Position numbers and translations under genes: made by a program. Of a stretch of 64,000 nt of DNA, positions 35,121 through 47,837 are shown piece after piece. Source of the stretch: Paraconiothyrium sp. Pb-2020 (taxonomy: Eukaryota; Ascomycota; Dothideomycetes; Pleosporales; Didymosphaeriaceae); contig JAJUBI010000008.1 in assembly GCA_022419385.1 (NCBI GenBank), positions 2,108,001 through 2,172,000 on the forward strand, in the 5' to 3' direction. The notes beneath the pieces were generated by a model. It did not search any database. It was not told the origin of the DNA and was given only the letters and a program-made list of their open reading frames with translations. Positions within the stretch are counted from its first letter, which is position 1. Every line of letters starts with the position of its first letter.

Positions 35121-36637
35121 GTCGCAAAACGAGAGTAGAGCAGACAAAGGAATGCTAAACCAAAAGAGTAGTGAAATCCTCACACGTAGTAAATTTACTC
35201 AGACCTCTCTTGGCATTTGACTTGAGATGACGTGAAAACCACTTGAGTGGTGCGAATGCTCATAAGATGATGTCTCACAATCGCATCTTCGTAGACATGT
35301 AGAGGATCTTGTATTGGCTTTCCACAAATAGGCTCAAGAGATACGTGATTGAGTGCATAGATAAAACAGATCAACTGAAACAACCCTCTTCCCTCCATGA
35401 AGTTCTTTGGATCCGATGGTACCGCGGTTTACTTGATTCATTATGTGAACTACTCGACTACTCGCTCTCATCTATTATGTATTTAGGCCCAGATATTCGT
35501 AGCAACTTTCTGGCAGCTAGTAGCATTTGATAACAAAACATACTCCCAGACACCAATTTAGCCGAAGCCAAGCTACCATAGGCATTACTATGATAGGAGG
35601 GTAACTGTTTTAAATAGATAAGCAGTAATTCTAGGTATAGTACACCGCACTTTCTACGACTAGCACAGTGTAGCTTAGGCTATGAAGCAGACAGTATAAA
35701 GTAGTGTATTATCAAAGCATTCACTTCAGATTTTGTTGGAGGGAGCGTAGCAGGCTACTCAGGGTGATCTAATGTATTATCACTGAACGAGGGAGATAAG
35801 CTCCTAAGTTCAGTTATATAGAAAGTATCGACTGGCCTGTGCTCCAGGCACGTGATAGGAGCTTCTCAGGGCCTAGTCGTACGCGCGATGCACATCACAG
35901 ATTTATAGTCACAAATGCACCTAATCAGGTAGCGCGCTTTGATAGTATTCCGTGTGAAAATCCCAATTACATTCCCTCGACAGATGGCAGAGGAATGGGG
36001 AAAACTAGTTGTCTCATTTCGCTCTACTCGGGCGATGATTTTCGTGAATAATATCTTTGCATTCAAAAGTCGCCACGAAACCGCCACGTCAAAAAAAAAA
36101 AGTTTTGTTGCGCACAGCATGGGTGGGACTCCTGGTAGGAGTCGTCGAATCTTGATGAAGAACTTCGCTGAAACTCTTCCAGTGAATCTTTATGGTACTT
36201 GTTGCTTCCCTCTTACCAGCGCAATTGGAAGCAGGGGATGATTGTGAGACTCGCAGAGATTATGTCAACATGACCAAGATGAAAATCAGCAGAGCAGCCC
36301 TGGAAGGTGTAGATTCCGCGACGCTAAGCATCATCTTGGCGTCCATTTTGGACTGCATCGAAGAAGCCACAACGAAAAGACTACTAAAGAAATTACTAAT
36401 AGTAAGCCTATGACTCTAAAATTTTGTAATTACTTCAAATAAGCAAAAGGCTTTATAAGCACCTATATAGCCTTATCTTTACCTAAGTATCAAGGTAGTA
36501 TAGTATGGTAGTAGGGTGTTACATAACTTTGGGCGTTGCGCGTATAAACACAGTAAGCACCTCTTTGTCTTACCCCGCCTTCTTTACGTATTGATTGCTT
36601 TCAATCTGCGCTTTAACATCACAATCTCGGATTCACT
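35121..36637. other. AT-rich intergenic region between two HET genes
   Basis: 1.5 kb of AT-rich, stop-dense sequence with short reiterations (for example GTGTATTATCA near 35703 and ATGTATTATCA near 35773). No gene or clear transposon ends were found. The composition is compatible with repeat-induced point mutation, but I cannot test this by eye. Confidence 0.4.
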
Positions 36638-38628
36638 ATGTACCCGCGTACAACAGAGCAGGAACGCATTATCCTCGAATTATTCAGTGGCACTCTGTGC
36701 AAAAGATGTAGCGTCGTCCTGCACTTAGGAAAGCACAACCCTCCACGGGTCAATGCAGGTGGCAAGCCTACATGGAACGCTCAAATCGGCCTTCTAACCG
36801 CGGAAGGAGCTCACCACCAGGAGCTTGGACCGACAAATCAGCCTGGCTTGCTACCTGACTGCGTACTGTGCAATAAAATTCGCGAATATCTGCCCCACAG
36901 CGTTGCGATAGGGTCCATACAAGTGGCGCTAGCAAGGCTTATTGATCATGTCATTTTGGGACCGAAAAGCAGGGTCGACCCTTTGCGGGCCTATGACAGG
37001 CTGGTTCTTGAGGTGAAGGGCGTCGATGCGGCGGACGCGCCGTTGTTGGACATGGAGCTCGGGCTGGTGGGGTTTCCTGGATTGCCTTGTCCTCGGATGC
37101 GTCGAATCTTGCCTGAGAAGATCGATTACGACCTGCTGCGGGGCTGGGTACGGCAATGCGACTCGGATCACGCGGATTGCCGGGGCTCTTCTGGGGGAAA
37201 AGCGCTCGTTCCCGGATTCCAAGTGATTGACTGTCGGACAAGGAGGGTCGTGACGGTAGCCTCTCATGATCTGAGATACGTGGCGCTGTCCTATGTTTGG
37301 GGTCAGCAAGAAGCCGCATCCTCGAATGGTTCAGACTTCCCGCGTACAATCGAGGATAGCATCACGGTCACTCTGGCTCTTGGTCGTCGATACCTGTGGG
37401 TGGACAAATACGTACGAGCCAGTTTCCAACTCCTCTCAGTTATGCGGGCTGATAGTTCTAGTGCATCGATCAGAATGATGCTACCAATAAGCATGTACAG
37501 ATTGGCATGATGGACGTCATATACTCGCAGGCGGACATAACCTTGATAGCCACTGGTCCTGGTGCCGATGACGGCCTACAAGGCGTGAGTCGCCAAACTC
37601 GGCATCCTCAAGATGTTATTCAGCTCGGCCCCTTCTGTCTTGCCAGCTTCACGAGTCTAGATGTGGTCATAGCGAAGTCGGTCTGGGCGCGAAGAGGCTG
37701 GACCTTCCAGGAAGGATGTCTTTCGACCAGAAGAATGATATTCACTGACCACGGTGTTGTGTACATATGCCACTCGATGCAGCGATGGGAGACAATCGAG
37801 CAAGAAGTAACTGAAGAAGATGGACAGAATCGAGGTGTTATTACTCATCTTGAACGGATTCTACCAAATCTCAAATCACTCCCTCCCGATGTGTGGTGGA
37901 ACATGTTAGTCGAGGAGTACACCAGCAGAGCCCTCAGCTTCGACGAGGATGCATTACATGCATGTCTGGGGATATTAAAAGCACTCAACGTCTCACATCA
38001 TTGGGGCGTTAAGATCGTCGAGGCCGTGTCGTATAGCAACCCCAAACCGCCGGTGATGGACCTCTACTGGCGCAGCGTCAAACCTGCAAACAGAAGAAAA
38101 GGGTTTCCCACTTGGTCGTGGACGAGCTGTGCAGGCTACAAAGATTTCGGAAGCTCGGGTCCCTTTGGCGAAGATGCTTCCGTCGTTGAGATACAGACCG
38201 ATGAGAAACAAGGACAATGGGTCAATGCCACGACAATCACTCGCGATCAGCTCGCCAAGCTAAGAGATCTCAATTCAGGACAGAGACTACGAGTTACAGG
38301 GGCGTTCTTGAAGCCTATCTGGGTAACCCAGACCGGGGAGAATTATGTCCGGATTCCTGCACTTCCAGACAAGTTGTCCGTATTTCTGGACACTACGGCC
38401 ACAACTATGGTAGCTCACGAAGACACTGAAGCGCTTGTCATCGAGCCGAACTACAATGACATGTCTCCGATTGTGATGCTTCTGTATCCACATGGAGATC
38501 ATTATCGGCGGTTCGGAATCGCGCAGTCCTCTGAACCTCGGGAAATGAGCATGGGGGCACTCAGAAATGCTGGGTCTCGGGCTGCATGGATGGAGCACGT
38601 TGAGGTGCGTACCATCTTCTTAGAATAA
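36638..38628 (+). CDS. HET-domain (heterokaryon incompatibility) protein 2
   Basis: Two exons, 36638-37411 and 37462-38628, joined by a 50-bp GTACGA...CTAG intron placed inside the WVDKY/CIDQND motif, as is common in HET genes, give 646 residues. HET landmarks are RYVALSYVWG, LWVDKYCIDQNDA, MMDVIYSQADITLIATG and WARRGWTFQEGCLSTRRMIF; a late ...GFPTWSWTSCAGY motif is also typical. The N-terminal 200 residues carry CKRC and CVLC pairs and a region common to this HET subfamily. It encodes a predicted incompatibility or cell-death effector. No frame damage is seen. Confidence 0.9.
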
Positions 38629-40134
38629 CTTACAGTCATTTTTAGACATTGTTTGCCGTAGGACTAAATTCATCGATGACAAATGTGTACGAACAGAAGA
38701 TACACCAAGCCCAGCCCAGTGTACCCAACCTCCACATGTACATCCTACCCCTACAACTAATGATCACCCTAATCCGTGCATCGCTTGACTTTCTCCGCGT
38801 TCAGAAATATCATTAAACGCTACGAGCAACCAACCTCTCCCTAGATAACGTCCATGACGTTGCCAACGGGAGCTTCCCCCGACAGCTTCTCCACGTCATC
38901 AAACCGCAACAGAGCACTCGCGCAGCAGCAGCACTTAGCGAGTGCGACTCACACGTTCCGCCCCCGTAAAGCGTCAACGCAACCGCGCACCCGCCGTCCA
39001 TTAAAGACCTTACCCACCATGTCGGTACGACCTCCCAGAAGGCGCGCAAACGCACACCCCACGCCTACGTCCACGGCCCAACACTCGCTGCTGGAAACCC
39101 ACCCACTTCCGCACCTCCCGCCTGCACACTGCCTCGCGTCACCCCCGTTGCATCTGCGCGTCCTGCCGCCGCTCTCCTGCCACCACCGCATCAACGCCAC
39201 CACGCGTTCGCTTCTCCTCTCCTTCTCCTTTCCTTCGTCGGCTTAGCTGGACATCACCTACTACATCTCCACCACCTCCCTCCTCACTACTTCCCGCCCT
39301 TAACCGTCCTTCCGCTACAGCAGTCGCACTACCTTCCCTGCCGCCCCCCTACCTATGGTACTTACATCCGACGAACGCCCCCCCAGCGCCGGCCTTAGCA
39401 CGCGCCGATACTTCCCCATCCCGCCTTCCATGCTATTTTGCAACACTGCACAAACGCTGCAATGTACTATCCACCCCTCGACGGAAAGCACCGCCCGCGC
39501 CTTGGCATTTCAGCCCGTCCTGTTGGGACATGTACTCTACTTACGCTACCTACATCCGCATGTGAACGTGAATGCATAACCCACGCACATTCCCACCTTC
39601 TCCATCCATCCATCAGATCTCGCTCGCTCGCGAGTCGGTCCGACTGAAATACACACACAGCACGCACGCACGCACGCACGCACCTTCCTCGCCTTACGCT
39701 GCCTACCATCGGCGTAGGGCAATATACCCGCATCTACAGCTTAACCAACATCGTCATCAAGCATGAGCCGCGATATACCCTAGCAGTATAGTCTAGCGCA
39801 GATCCAACAGCGGTACGCATTATACTTCCTAATTACATCCCCGCTCTCCCGACCAATCGCAAGCGCGCACACTAAAGACAAGCAACCGCCCTGTGGATAT
39901 CAACAACGAACCTCAATATACCCAGCCTATAAACACCCGTACAAAAACGTATGCCCAAGCACGTTACCAATCCAAAGTGATAGATCAATCAGATAATCAA
40001 ACGTCTCCTGGAAGGAAAAAAAATGCCGCTAGAACGTGCAAACCATGTCATGTTGAGAACGAACCAACCCGTGTTTGTGCAAAAGCACATGGCAGCGTCT
40101 GCAGAGGGGAAAAGGCTGGTCTTGGGCATCGTGA
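38629..40134. other. Intergenic, C-rich low complexity with a CACG microsatellite
   Basis: The 3' flanks of HET2 (plus) and the Mis18-like gene (minus) meet here. Strong C-over-G skew on the plus strand gives long Pro/Ser/Thr/His-rich open frames (for example 38854-39246) that I regard as composition artefacts. A tetranucleotide CACG repeat lies at about 39659-39682. Confidence 0.45.
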
Positions 40135-43100
40135 TTACGAGACCGTAGACCCGCTGGCCTCGCCGCGATGTTCACTGCTCGGCCTCTGCTCGCTCCCAGC
40201 CAGCGTCTGCGAGCTCTCTCCGGTAGCTTGCGGTACCGTCGCAGATTCGTCTCTCGCCGCCTTTTGATTCGGCGACTCCCGCTCCGCAGCGTCATGATAT
40301 TGGCTCCCTTGCCCCGAATTGTCGCTCTGCCCGCCTGGCGTCTGGCCTTCGTCATCTGCGTGGTCTTCAGGGCGATCCATATCCACGTCCTCATCGTTCG
40401 GAGTCTGCCCTTCAGCATGCTCCCGCTTGATGCCGAACGGACGAGCATGCGACTCCGACGTGCGATGATGGTGGTGATGTTGATGCTGCGCAGTTCGTGG
40501 TTGCGCCGTGTGATCCGTGTCTTCGTCGAAGAGCTTGCGAGCATAGTCGTGGTCTTTCCTGACTTCGTCTATGCCACTGGGGAATATCTTGGACATGAGC
40601 TCGTTGTGCTTCTTTTGACTCGCAGTGGGATCTTGCCCTGTCGACCCGTATTCTGTCGGGCTGGGCGTAGCGGTGTCTCTCACGCTCGTCGAAAGCTTTG
40701 AAGGGGTAGGGGTGAAACCTTGTTCGGTAGCCATGCGCTCTTCTTCTTCTTTCCGAGCATGAACCTTGCGCAAGTTGGCAGCTGACGACTGCGAGCGCAT
40801 GTCGGGGCGACCATCCTTGCGGATCAAGACGCCGTCCGCATTCCGGATCGGCTTGGTACGAGTCTTCTTAGTGTGAGCGTATGGATCAGCCGGCGAGCCG
40901 AAATCTGCGCCAGCAGTCACGCCCTGTAGGCCTAAACTTACAGAACGGCCACTGGAGCCAGGTCGTCCGCCGCGTCCACTGCCACCACTTCCACGTCGAA
41001 CTATGCCTCTGCCTGAGCGCGCTGCACTGTAGTACCCATCAGGGCTGATCTGAGATTCAGGGACGCCGTGCCATTCATCCCTTTCCCACTCTGGCGTGCT
41101 GAGTGGGTGCGCGTATTGGGCTGCCATGCTCTTTCGAACGCGCCCACCGCGACTACCCGGGCCTCCGCCACGACCCCGTCCACGAGGCGTGCGTACCTCT
41201 GTCATGGCGCGCTGTGACTCGGGCCGCCAACTCTCGTCGGATGGCCCATCTTGCGTGCCATAGGGAACGAAGTGATGCTGTGAAGCTAGAGTAGATGGAG
41301 TGACAGAGCTAGCTGGGATGTTTTGAGAAGGTAATGTGTGGCGATGGGTCTGCATCCTAGCCGCATCTGAGTCATCCGTGTCTGCGTGCTCGTAAGGATA
41401 GGCGGCGCCTGCATAAGCACCCCGAGGCTCGATAGCGGCAAGCTTAGGACGCTTCCCAGGGGATCCCACTGATGGCCCTTCTTGAGGGCTATCTGTGCCG
41501 TTAGCATGTGTCCGCTTGACACCGGCGTTCACTGTCGCCCATCCGGGTTGACTTGGCGCAGGCTCAGGCCTCTGCAAGGCATCAGGAGTTACAGCCACGG
41601 ACTGGGTGCCTTGCGAATGGTACGACTGAGTCCGCTGTCCAGACGGAACCGGAATATCAATCTGTGGCACCTGGGTTGGCTGTGCACGATGAGGTACAGT
41701 AAGAGGTGGCGGAACCGGGCGCACAGAAGCCTCCCGTGGCGAAGCATATGAGACGAAGGCACCTGGGCCGGGGAGCGCAGCAGCATCCTCGAGGCGCTGA
41801 ATCTTGTTCTTCATGATCTCAATCGTGATCTTCAACGTCTCCACTTCGTTGGTCTTGTGGTTCATGACGGCCATCTGCTGCGCCATGAGCTCGAGCGCGG
41901 TGTCCTGACCGCTGAGAGTGAGTCCACCTCCTGCAATGCTAGCACGGGCCTGCAGCTCGCGCGTGGCATGCACTTCGCGGCTGAGGCCTTCGAGCAGTTC
42001 GCGGATGCCGAGCATCTCGTGCTGCAGTCTTCCAACAGCCTCGTCCACACGCCGAATCTCGGCGTTCTGCTGGTGGAAGTGAGTGGTAAACTCGCGTCGA
42101 AGGTTCTCTCCCTCATGTTGCAGCGTCTGTTCGTACTGCCGCATGTCGCGGGTCTGAGCTACGAGGGCGCTGCTGTTCTGGGAGATCTGGGTCTGCAGGC
42201 GCTCGATGGCATCGAGCTGCACATCCTGGGGCGGCCGAGGGTAACCTTGGCCATTGAGTCGCTGCTCAACGGGGGAGTGGGGGTGCGATTGAGGTGCATT
42301 CGAAGACAACCGGCTAGCCACACTGGACTCTCTAGGGGACTGCTTCGGATGTGGCGATGGGTACTGGACATCGTGCACCGGCTTCACGGCAGGCGACGGC
42401 GAGGCCAATGGGGGGTTGCTTGGTGACTTGTGGGGAAGACCGTGCAGTGGCAGCGGTGCTGGTGGTGAGCGCGCCGTCTGGGGCGGCGGCAATGACTGCC
42501 TGGTGGCCTCGAAAGACCTGCGGTGGTGCTGGTCCAGGTGTTGGTCGTAGTGCATGTGGCGGCCGGCCAGTGGAGGATGGGGCCGGGAATCGACTTCCAT
42601 GGTTGGCGGTTGGGTGGATGCTGGATTGGGCGAGTCTAGCGAATCGGGAAGCTGCACCTGGGGCTCTACTGCAATGGACCCGTCACGGGCGCCTTGACAT
42701 CGCAGCTCGATCTTGGACAGCTTGAACAACTCGCGGCCGCTGGGAGAGAGTCAGCACTGGGTACCTCTGCGGGCGCGGGCAAGTTTTAAATGGTTGTTGT
42801 GGTGTTAATAGCAGCTGCAGCGCGGAGCATGCAGGATCCCGGCAAGGCCAGCGCCACAGACGCGAGGGGTGATATATATGTACCTCACCACCCGTCTGGA
42901 CTACGGTCAGATGCAGAGCGGAGTACGTCGACTTACCGAAAGGGCAGCTTCTCTCTGGGGGCGTCGTCGACTCGGAAGCCCAGCGGGGTGTCGCAGGCGG
43001 CGCACTTGAGCGGGACGAGGGTGCTTCGGGGGGGTTAGCATGGCTTAAGGCTGCGGGCGTGCGGGTTTAATAGATGATAAACGTATAGTGTGGAGATTGT

Positions 43101-43452
43101 GTCTAGCGCAGGCGCGCTTGAAAAATTAAACTGCAAGAGGCGCTGATTGGTTTGGGATAAGCTCATAATGCTAGGGGAGTATCGAATGCTCAACTGGGAA
43201 AAGAGAGTGTGCGACGGCCAAGGTTAACTCGCTGCCTGTCGCTGCTTTCTTGCGCTGGCCCGTCGCCCGGAGCCTGCTGCGGTAGGTCGCGACCTGTGCC
43301 GGCAGAAAGTACGAGGCCGTGATCTGGTGCCACGCATTGAAGAACTCGCCCGCCGTGGCACCGCACTTGCGGCAGACGCCCGTCGTGGAGCTCTCTGCGA
43401 CTTCAGTCATCTGGCCGTCGTCCTCGGTGTCGCTGCTTCGCCGTCGTGCCAT
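40135..43452 (-). CDS. Mis18/Yippee-like zinc-binding protein with long coiled-coil tail
   Basis: Model of three exons on the minus strand, 43229-43452, 42937-43023 and 40135-42739, giving 971 residues. The intron between exons 2 and 3 (GTAAGT...CCAG) is firm. The first donor, GTTAAC, is weak but phase-compatible. The N-terminal zinc module has GVCRKCGATAGEF, then LVPLKCAACDTPLGFRV, two CxxC pairs arranged as in the Yippee/Mis18 (also CULT) fold. Then come a Pro/His/Gln-rich linker, a coiled coil near residues 260-350 (LQTQISQNSSALVAQ onward), RG-rich stretches (RGRGRGGGPGSRGG) and a conserved-looking RNADGVLIRKDGRPDMRS block. Mis18 proteins help load CENP-A at centromeres; that role here is inferred from the zinc module only. 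Confidence 0.6.
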
Positions 43453-45401
43453 TGGCCACTCTGGTGTGTTATTTTCATCCAAGTACGTGATGAGAATAGC
43501 GGTGCCGGCGCAAGGCTGACGCTCGCTGACGAAGGAGCAGTAGGAGTTCCGCTACCGCAATCGACTCGTCCCCTGCAGGGTAGCAGATCGGTGAGGGCTC
43601 GGCAGTGACACTTCTGCACTATAGCGCGTTGGTGGTTGAGTGCAGCGCTATGTAGCAGACGGTTTCAGAACGCGTGGCGGGCAACTCTCTACCAGTGTCG
43701 AAGAAGACGGAAACAAGGACAGACAGGGAAGCATCTGATTCAGACGCTGAATTAGAAATTAGCAGCACCGAGGCCCTCGCACCAAGTTTAGCATTACGAC
43801 GTTGCGCCTTTACCCAGCGCGGCTAGCCTGCGCTGATGACTATAAGCCGTCTATTACGATAGTTGGCAACATGTGCAGCCCTAACAGAACGAGCTGCACC
43901 GCCGATCCGCACTTGCGTACCCTTTATCTCGCAAAGCACCTGATCTCGTATGCCCGCTCAACCGTTCTGCCTCTCACCCCGTCTCTCACCCTCTGCCATT
44001 ACTCCTCTGCTCCTCTCGATATGCTGGCGCCATCCATCGTCTCGCCCTCTCTTATCCCCCCCGCCGCGTGTCCTCACCCGCCCTACAGATTAGCATTTAA
44101 TAACCCCCATCGCGCGCTAACACTCTCCCTCAAACAAGCCTCGTTAGCGCGCCATGTTATCGCACTCCCATGCTCGGCGCTTCCGGTCAACAATATAACC
44201 CACGTATTATGCGTGCAATGAAAAAATATCTGCTTCGCTTGCCCCCGTCATCATCTGGCATGCAGCGTCTCGCTAGGCTATTACTATACATGTGATGTGC
44301 TATTACGCACTCTTAACCTTACTGCTATAGACTGCCTGCAAAATGCTGTTGACGGTGAACGTGAAAGTGGATCCGTCTCGCGCGAGATGGTAAAAAACAA
44401 CCAGCAATTGAATAATTTCCAAGTCTGCTGCCATTTTCTATTTGGGGCCGTAGCGCGGCGATGGTGGGAGTGAGCGAGGGCGATGTAAGCCCGCCGTCGT
44501 CGCAAATACACTCCTACATGCGCGGTAGTATACATATAGCGCGTCATCTATCTTGCACCCCCTGCACACGCCGGCCTTACACGTATGCCTGCTGCGATGC
44601 GAGCGGGGCGGCACAAAGCACGCTGGCGGCGTAGCAACAAATCTATGACTCGACTTTTCACCGTGTGCCTTACGTAGCATGACGGTTCGGTGTGCAGTGC
44701 ATTGGCAGACACTCATCTGGCAAAATACACGTTGCTTGTCTGTGTGATGTTGGGCGGCACATGCCGGGCCATCCTGGCCATCAGCATTAACGACGCCCCG
44801 CGAATCGCGCAACACCTTTCTAAAAGAGTCGCCACCGTATAGCTGCTATCCTATCGGTACCGCGCTGCGAGCATACACTTCCGGCCTTACACGCAAGGGA
44901 TAACAAAGCACATGCGCTACTCCGGCGCCGTCTCACAAATACGAGCGCTCGTTTAACTTCGTTTGGAAAGATGTCAGATTGCTTACTGGCTGTGAAAAGA
45001 GGTAGCCGTTGCGGGATAAAGGATTGATTGATATCGGTGCCGAGTATCTCAGATATTCAGGCGCGCACATGCTGGCAACACCCGTTGCGCCATCGGCAGC
45101 CGTGTATAATGCCCTCCTAGACGCCCCGCCCGTCTAGCATAGCGCAGGCATAATGCCCGAATCTCATGCTGTATAGGCAATAAAGCAAGAATACCGTCAC
45201 GAGACACGAAGAAACCCCTGACACTATATCTGCGCTGCTTGCACAACGACATGCACATGTCGATCTCTTAGCGCGGTGCTACACTGCGAGCGTCTCAAGC
45301 TGAACGGCGCAGCGTCGCACAGCCGCCGCAATTAGGGGTTACAAATATATATGCTTATAGTCTGCGATTGAATGTCTCTGTTTACGGACGCATATAGAGC
45401 T
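43453..45401. other. Intergenic between Mis18-like gene and REX1
   Basis: About 1.9 kb with no supported gene. A 12-mer CGGCCTTACACG occurs near 44572 and 44882 within loosely similar contexts, suggesting an old duplication. Short frames have no domain content. Confidence 0.4.
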
Positions 45402-47837
45402 TCATTTGACGACCATGAACCCGACGCCAATCCTTGCGCGTCTAACTCCCCTATTCAGCGCCTCGTCCTCGTCGCTGCCCCATTTCGACACAGTGTCCCA
45501 GTTCTGCGTCCTGTATTCGTTGCGGTGCTGCTCGTGCAGTTGGCGGAGGCGGCGCACTTCTCGCGGGTCGCCGGTGCCGCTGTACACGATGAACGCCGTG
45601 CATGGCGGCAGTGAATCGTAGATCTGGACGATGTTGTTGACCGTCTTGGAGACTTCGGCGCCGAGGGCTTCTTCGCTGACTTCGCCGTCCCAGTCTGCTG
45701 AGAAGCCGAGACGCGATAGAGCGGCTTGCCGGCGTGCTTTCGCCTCGTCGGATGCCCTGCCGTCGTCCCACCAGCCGCGCACCAATTCGAGTTCCCGCAA
45801 GCGTGCGAAAACGAAGTCGATCTGCTCCGCGGTGGCGCTTTTACCGACTGCGAGGTCGCTGAGGGCGTCTTTGATGCCTTGAACAATCTCAGAATCGCTG
45901 TCGCATCCGATGGCTACCTTTGCCTGCGCGCCTGGACCTTGATTTGGATTACCCCAGTCGACCATGGCACCCGCGCGGTTGGTGTCGTTTGACTTTGGTC
46001 GATGAGCGCGTTCTAGTCGTCGGAAAATGGACTCAGCGTTGGTGTCGCTGGTGCCCCATCTGGGTCCTCTCTCACACTTTTGCTGGACGAGGTGGAGACA
46101 AGTTTTGGCGTCCTCTATGCTGTCGTGCCCGTCGGCTCCTTTCTGAATGTCCTTTCGGAGGAACTTCTGTGCCAACCACTTGAGTGACTGCTTGTACGGC
46201 GGACCTTTGATGTGCGGAAACAGTATTCCAGTGTCGATCAGGAACGGATGCGTGAGTTTGATGGCGTTGAGATCCGAGTTCAGTGAGTGCCCGATGAGAA
46301 TGGTCTGTGGCGTCAAAATATCCAGCAACTCTTTCTGAATATCTGACAGAGTCGTGGTGACATCGCGAAGCATCTCTTCTGTTATACCAGACCACTGAGT
46401 TACGTAGTCTTTGATAGGGGTATCAGGCTTGACGAGCTTGTCCATTACCACAGTGCCGTCCCAGTCGATGAGGCTTATGCGCGTCAGTACAGACACGTCG
46501 TTCTCGTCCTTGCACATTTCGCAGTCGACTGCTAGTATACGCCTTCCAGCTGTGACACTGCCTTGCTCGATGTCTTGTTCAGGGACGTCACCATCTGCGA
46601 GACTGGCTACGCGGCTATCTACCCAGCCATCCTCAGCTGTACAGAGAGCGATTCTGCGCCTCTCATGGGCAGCGTTTCTAGCTTCATCTGTACTAAACCA
46701 AGCTGGATGAATGACATACTCATTCTCCTGCTGGTCGGCAAGCGTGGCGAGATACTCAGTGATGGGTGTGCGCTGGTTTTCCCAGTGCTTGGTGCCTTGC
46801 GGAAGCGGGCCTTTATGTTTTCCGCTCTTCTTGAGCTGCTTTTCCTCTTGTGTTTTTGGAATTTGCGAAGACAGCATGGCATGGATCGGCGAATGAAGCT
46901 TGACGCAATTCTTGCCACGATTCTCTACTGGGCCTATGATGGGCCACACATGAGGGAATACGTCGGATAAAGGTTTCAGCGGCTCTGGCATCCTCTCAGG
47001 CCTTAACGATGCAGGATAGTAATCATCTCCCTTGATGTCTATTCGTTTTGGATTTGCACCTTTGTTAGTCTCGGCAGTGTTTTCATCAATGAAACTTGAC
47101 TCTAGTGGGATTTTGCCGTTGAACATGTCCAGCTCCAGACCAGGAACCATAAGGACAACCACTTTACGGATACTGTTACGGTTTTCCACTGCAACCCATT
47201 GGGGTGCGGTGCCATCGGCAAGTATGTACAGCGCGAGAGCCTGCAAGTCTGAAATCTTAGTAGAGTTGTTTAGACGAGCATTATGTGAATGTTTGATCAC
47301 TGGGTAGTGCCGTTCGAGCTTGCGCTCCTTTCGGCGCTCTTCTCGACTTTTGCCAACATCTTCCGTGGGTGTTTTGGGGCGCTCAGCTTCCTTCTCTCGC
47401 GTACTGAAGGGATTACGCGGTTGCGACAATAGCTCGTCCGAGTCGCCATTCTTCGGTGCGAAAGGGTTTCCTTCAAAGTTGGAGTAGGCTGTACTGGGAG
47501 CTTCGGTAAGCTTGCTAATGGCTCCATCTTCTTCAGCAGGCGGCCGCTCTACCGACTGCGAACGGCGTGGACTCGGACTGCGTCGACGTGCGCGCTTGAA
47601 GGCAGCATCTCGTCTGCGATCCCGAGTGTACGCCTTGCTGCCGTATTTCTGCCCGTCTTTGTGTTGCCGATGCCTGCCTCCGACCACTGTCCAACCTTCG
47701 TCGTCGTCGTTTGAAGCTGTTGCGAGCGCAGCTGGGTCTTGATCGCCTTTCAGGTAGGCGAGCGTTGCCCCTAGCCCAAAATCTGCGGGCGCAGGTTCAT
47801 CGTCGGCCTGCGGGCTCCCGCGCTTTCGTTTCGTCAT
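45402..47837 (-). CDS. REX1: RNA exonuclease Rex1 (Rnh70-like, DEDDh family)
   Basis: Intronless gene of 811 residues with ATG at 47837. A basic, disordered N-terminus (KRARRRSPSPRRS) is followed by a conserved middle region and the DEDDh exonuclease domain. AVDCEMC near residue 435 supplies the first Asp/Glu pair, HSLNSDL near 517 the second Asp, and HDSIEDA near 571 the His and final Asp. Rex1 trims 3' ends of 5S rRNA, tRNA and 25S rRNA precursors in the nucleus. The C-terminal region after the nuclease includes ARLRELELVRGWW, seen in fungal orthologues. No intron or frame damage is seen. It belongs to a run of conserved housekeeping genes on the minus strand with VPS33 and VTA1. Confidence 0.92.
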   Translation of the reverse strand: MTKRKRGSPQADDEPAPADFGLGATLAYLKGDQDPAALATASNDDDEGWTVVGGRHRQHKDGQKYGSKAYTRDRRRDAAFKRARRRSPSPRRSQSVERPPAEEDGAISKLTEAPSTAYSNFEGNPFAPKNGDSDELLSQPRNPFSTREKEAERPKTPTEDVGKSREERRKERKLERHYPVIKHSHNARLNNSTKISDLQALALYILADGTAPQWVAVENRNSIRKVVVLMVPGLELDMFNGKIPLESSFIDENTAETNKGANPKRIDIKGDDYYPASLRPERMPEPLKPLSDVFPHVWPIIGPVENRGKNCVKLHSPIHAMLSSQIPKTQEEKQLKKSGKHKGPLPQGTKHWENQRTPITEYLATLADQQENEYVIHPAWFSTDEARNAAHERRRIALCTAEDGWVDSRVASLADGDVPEQDIEQGSVTAGRRILAVDCEMCKDENDVSVLTRISLIDWDGTVVMDKLVKPDTPIKDYVTQWSGITEEMLRDVTTTLSDIQKELLDILTPQTILIGHSLNSDLNAIKLTHPFLIDTGILFPHIKGPPYKQSLKWLAQKFLRKDIQKGADGHDSIEDAKTCLHLVQQKCERGPRWGTSDTNAESIFRRLERAHRPKSNDTNRAGAMVDWGNPNQGPGAQAKVAIGCDSDSEIVQGIKDALSDLAVGKSATAEQIDFVFARLRELELVRGWWDDGRASDEAKARRQAALSRLGFSADWDGEVSEEALGAEVSKTVNNIVQIYDSLPPCTAFIVYSGTGDPREVRRLRQLHEQHRNEYRTQNWDTVSKWGSDEDEALNRGVRRARIGVGFMVVK

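Noticed and set aside
38854..39246. Pro/Thr/His-rich 130-codon plus-strand frame
   Set aside because: Produced by strong C-rich strand bias; lacks any structured region.
45451..45886. Arg/Ser-rich minus-strand frames within REX1
   Set aside because: Alternative frames of the REX1 C-terminal coding sequence.
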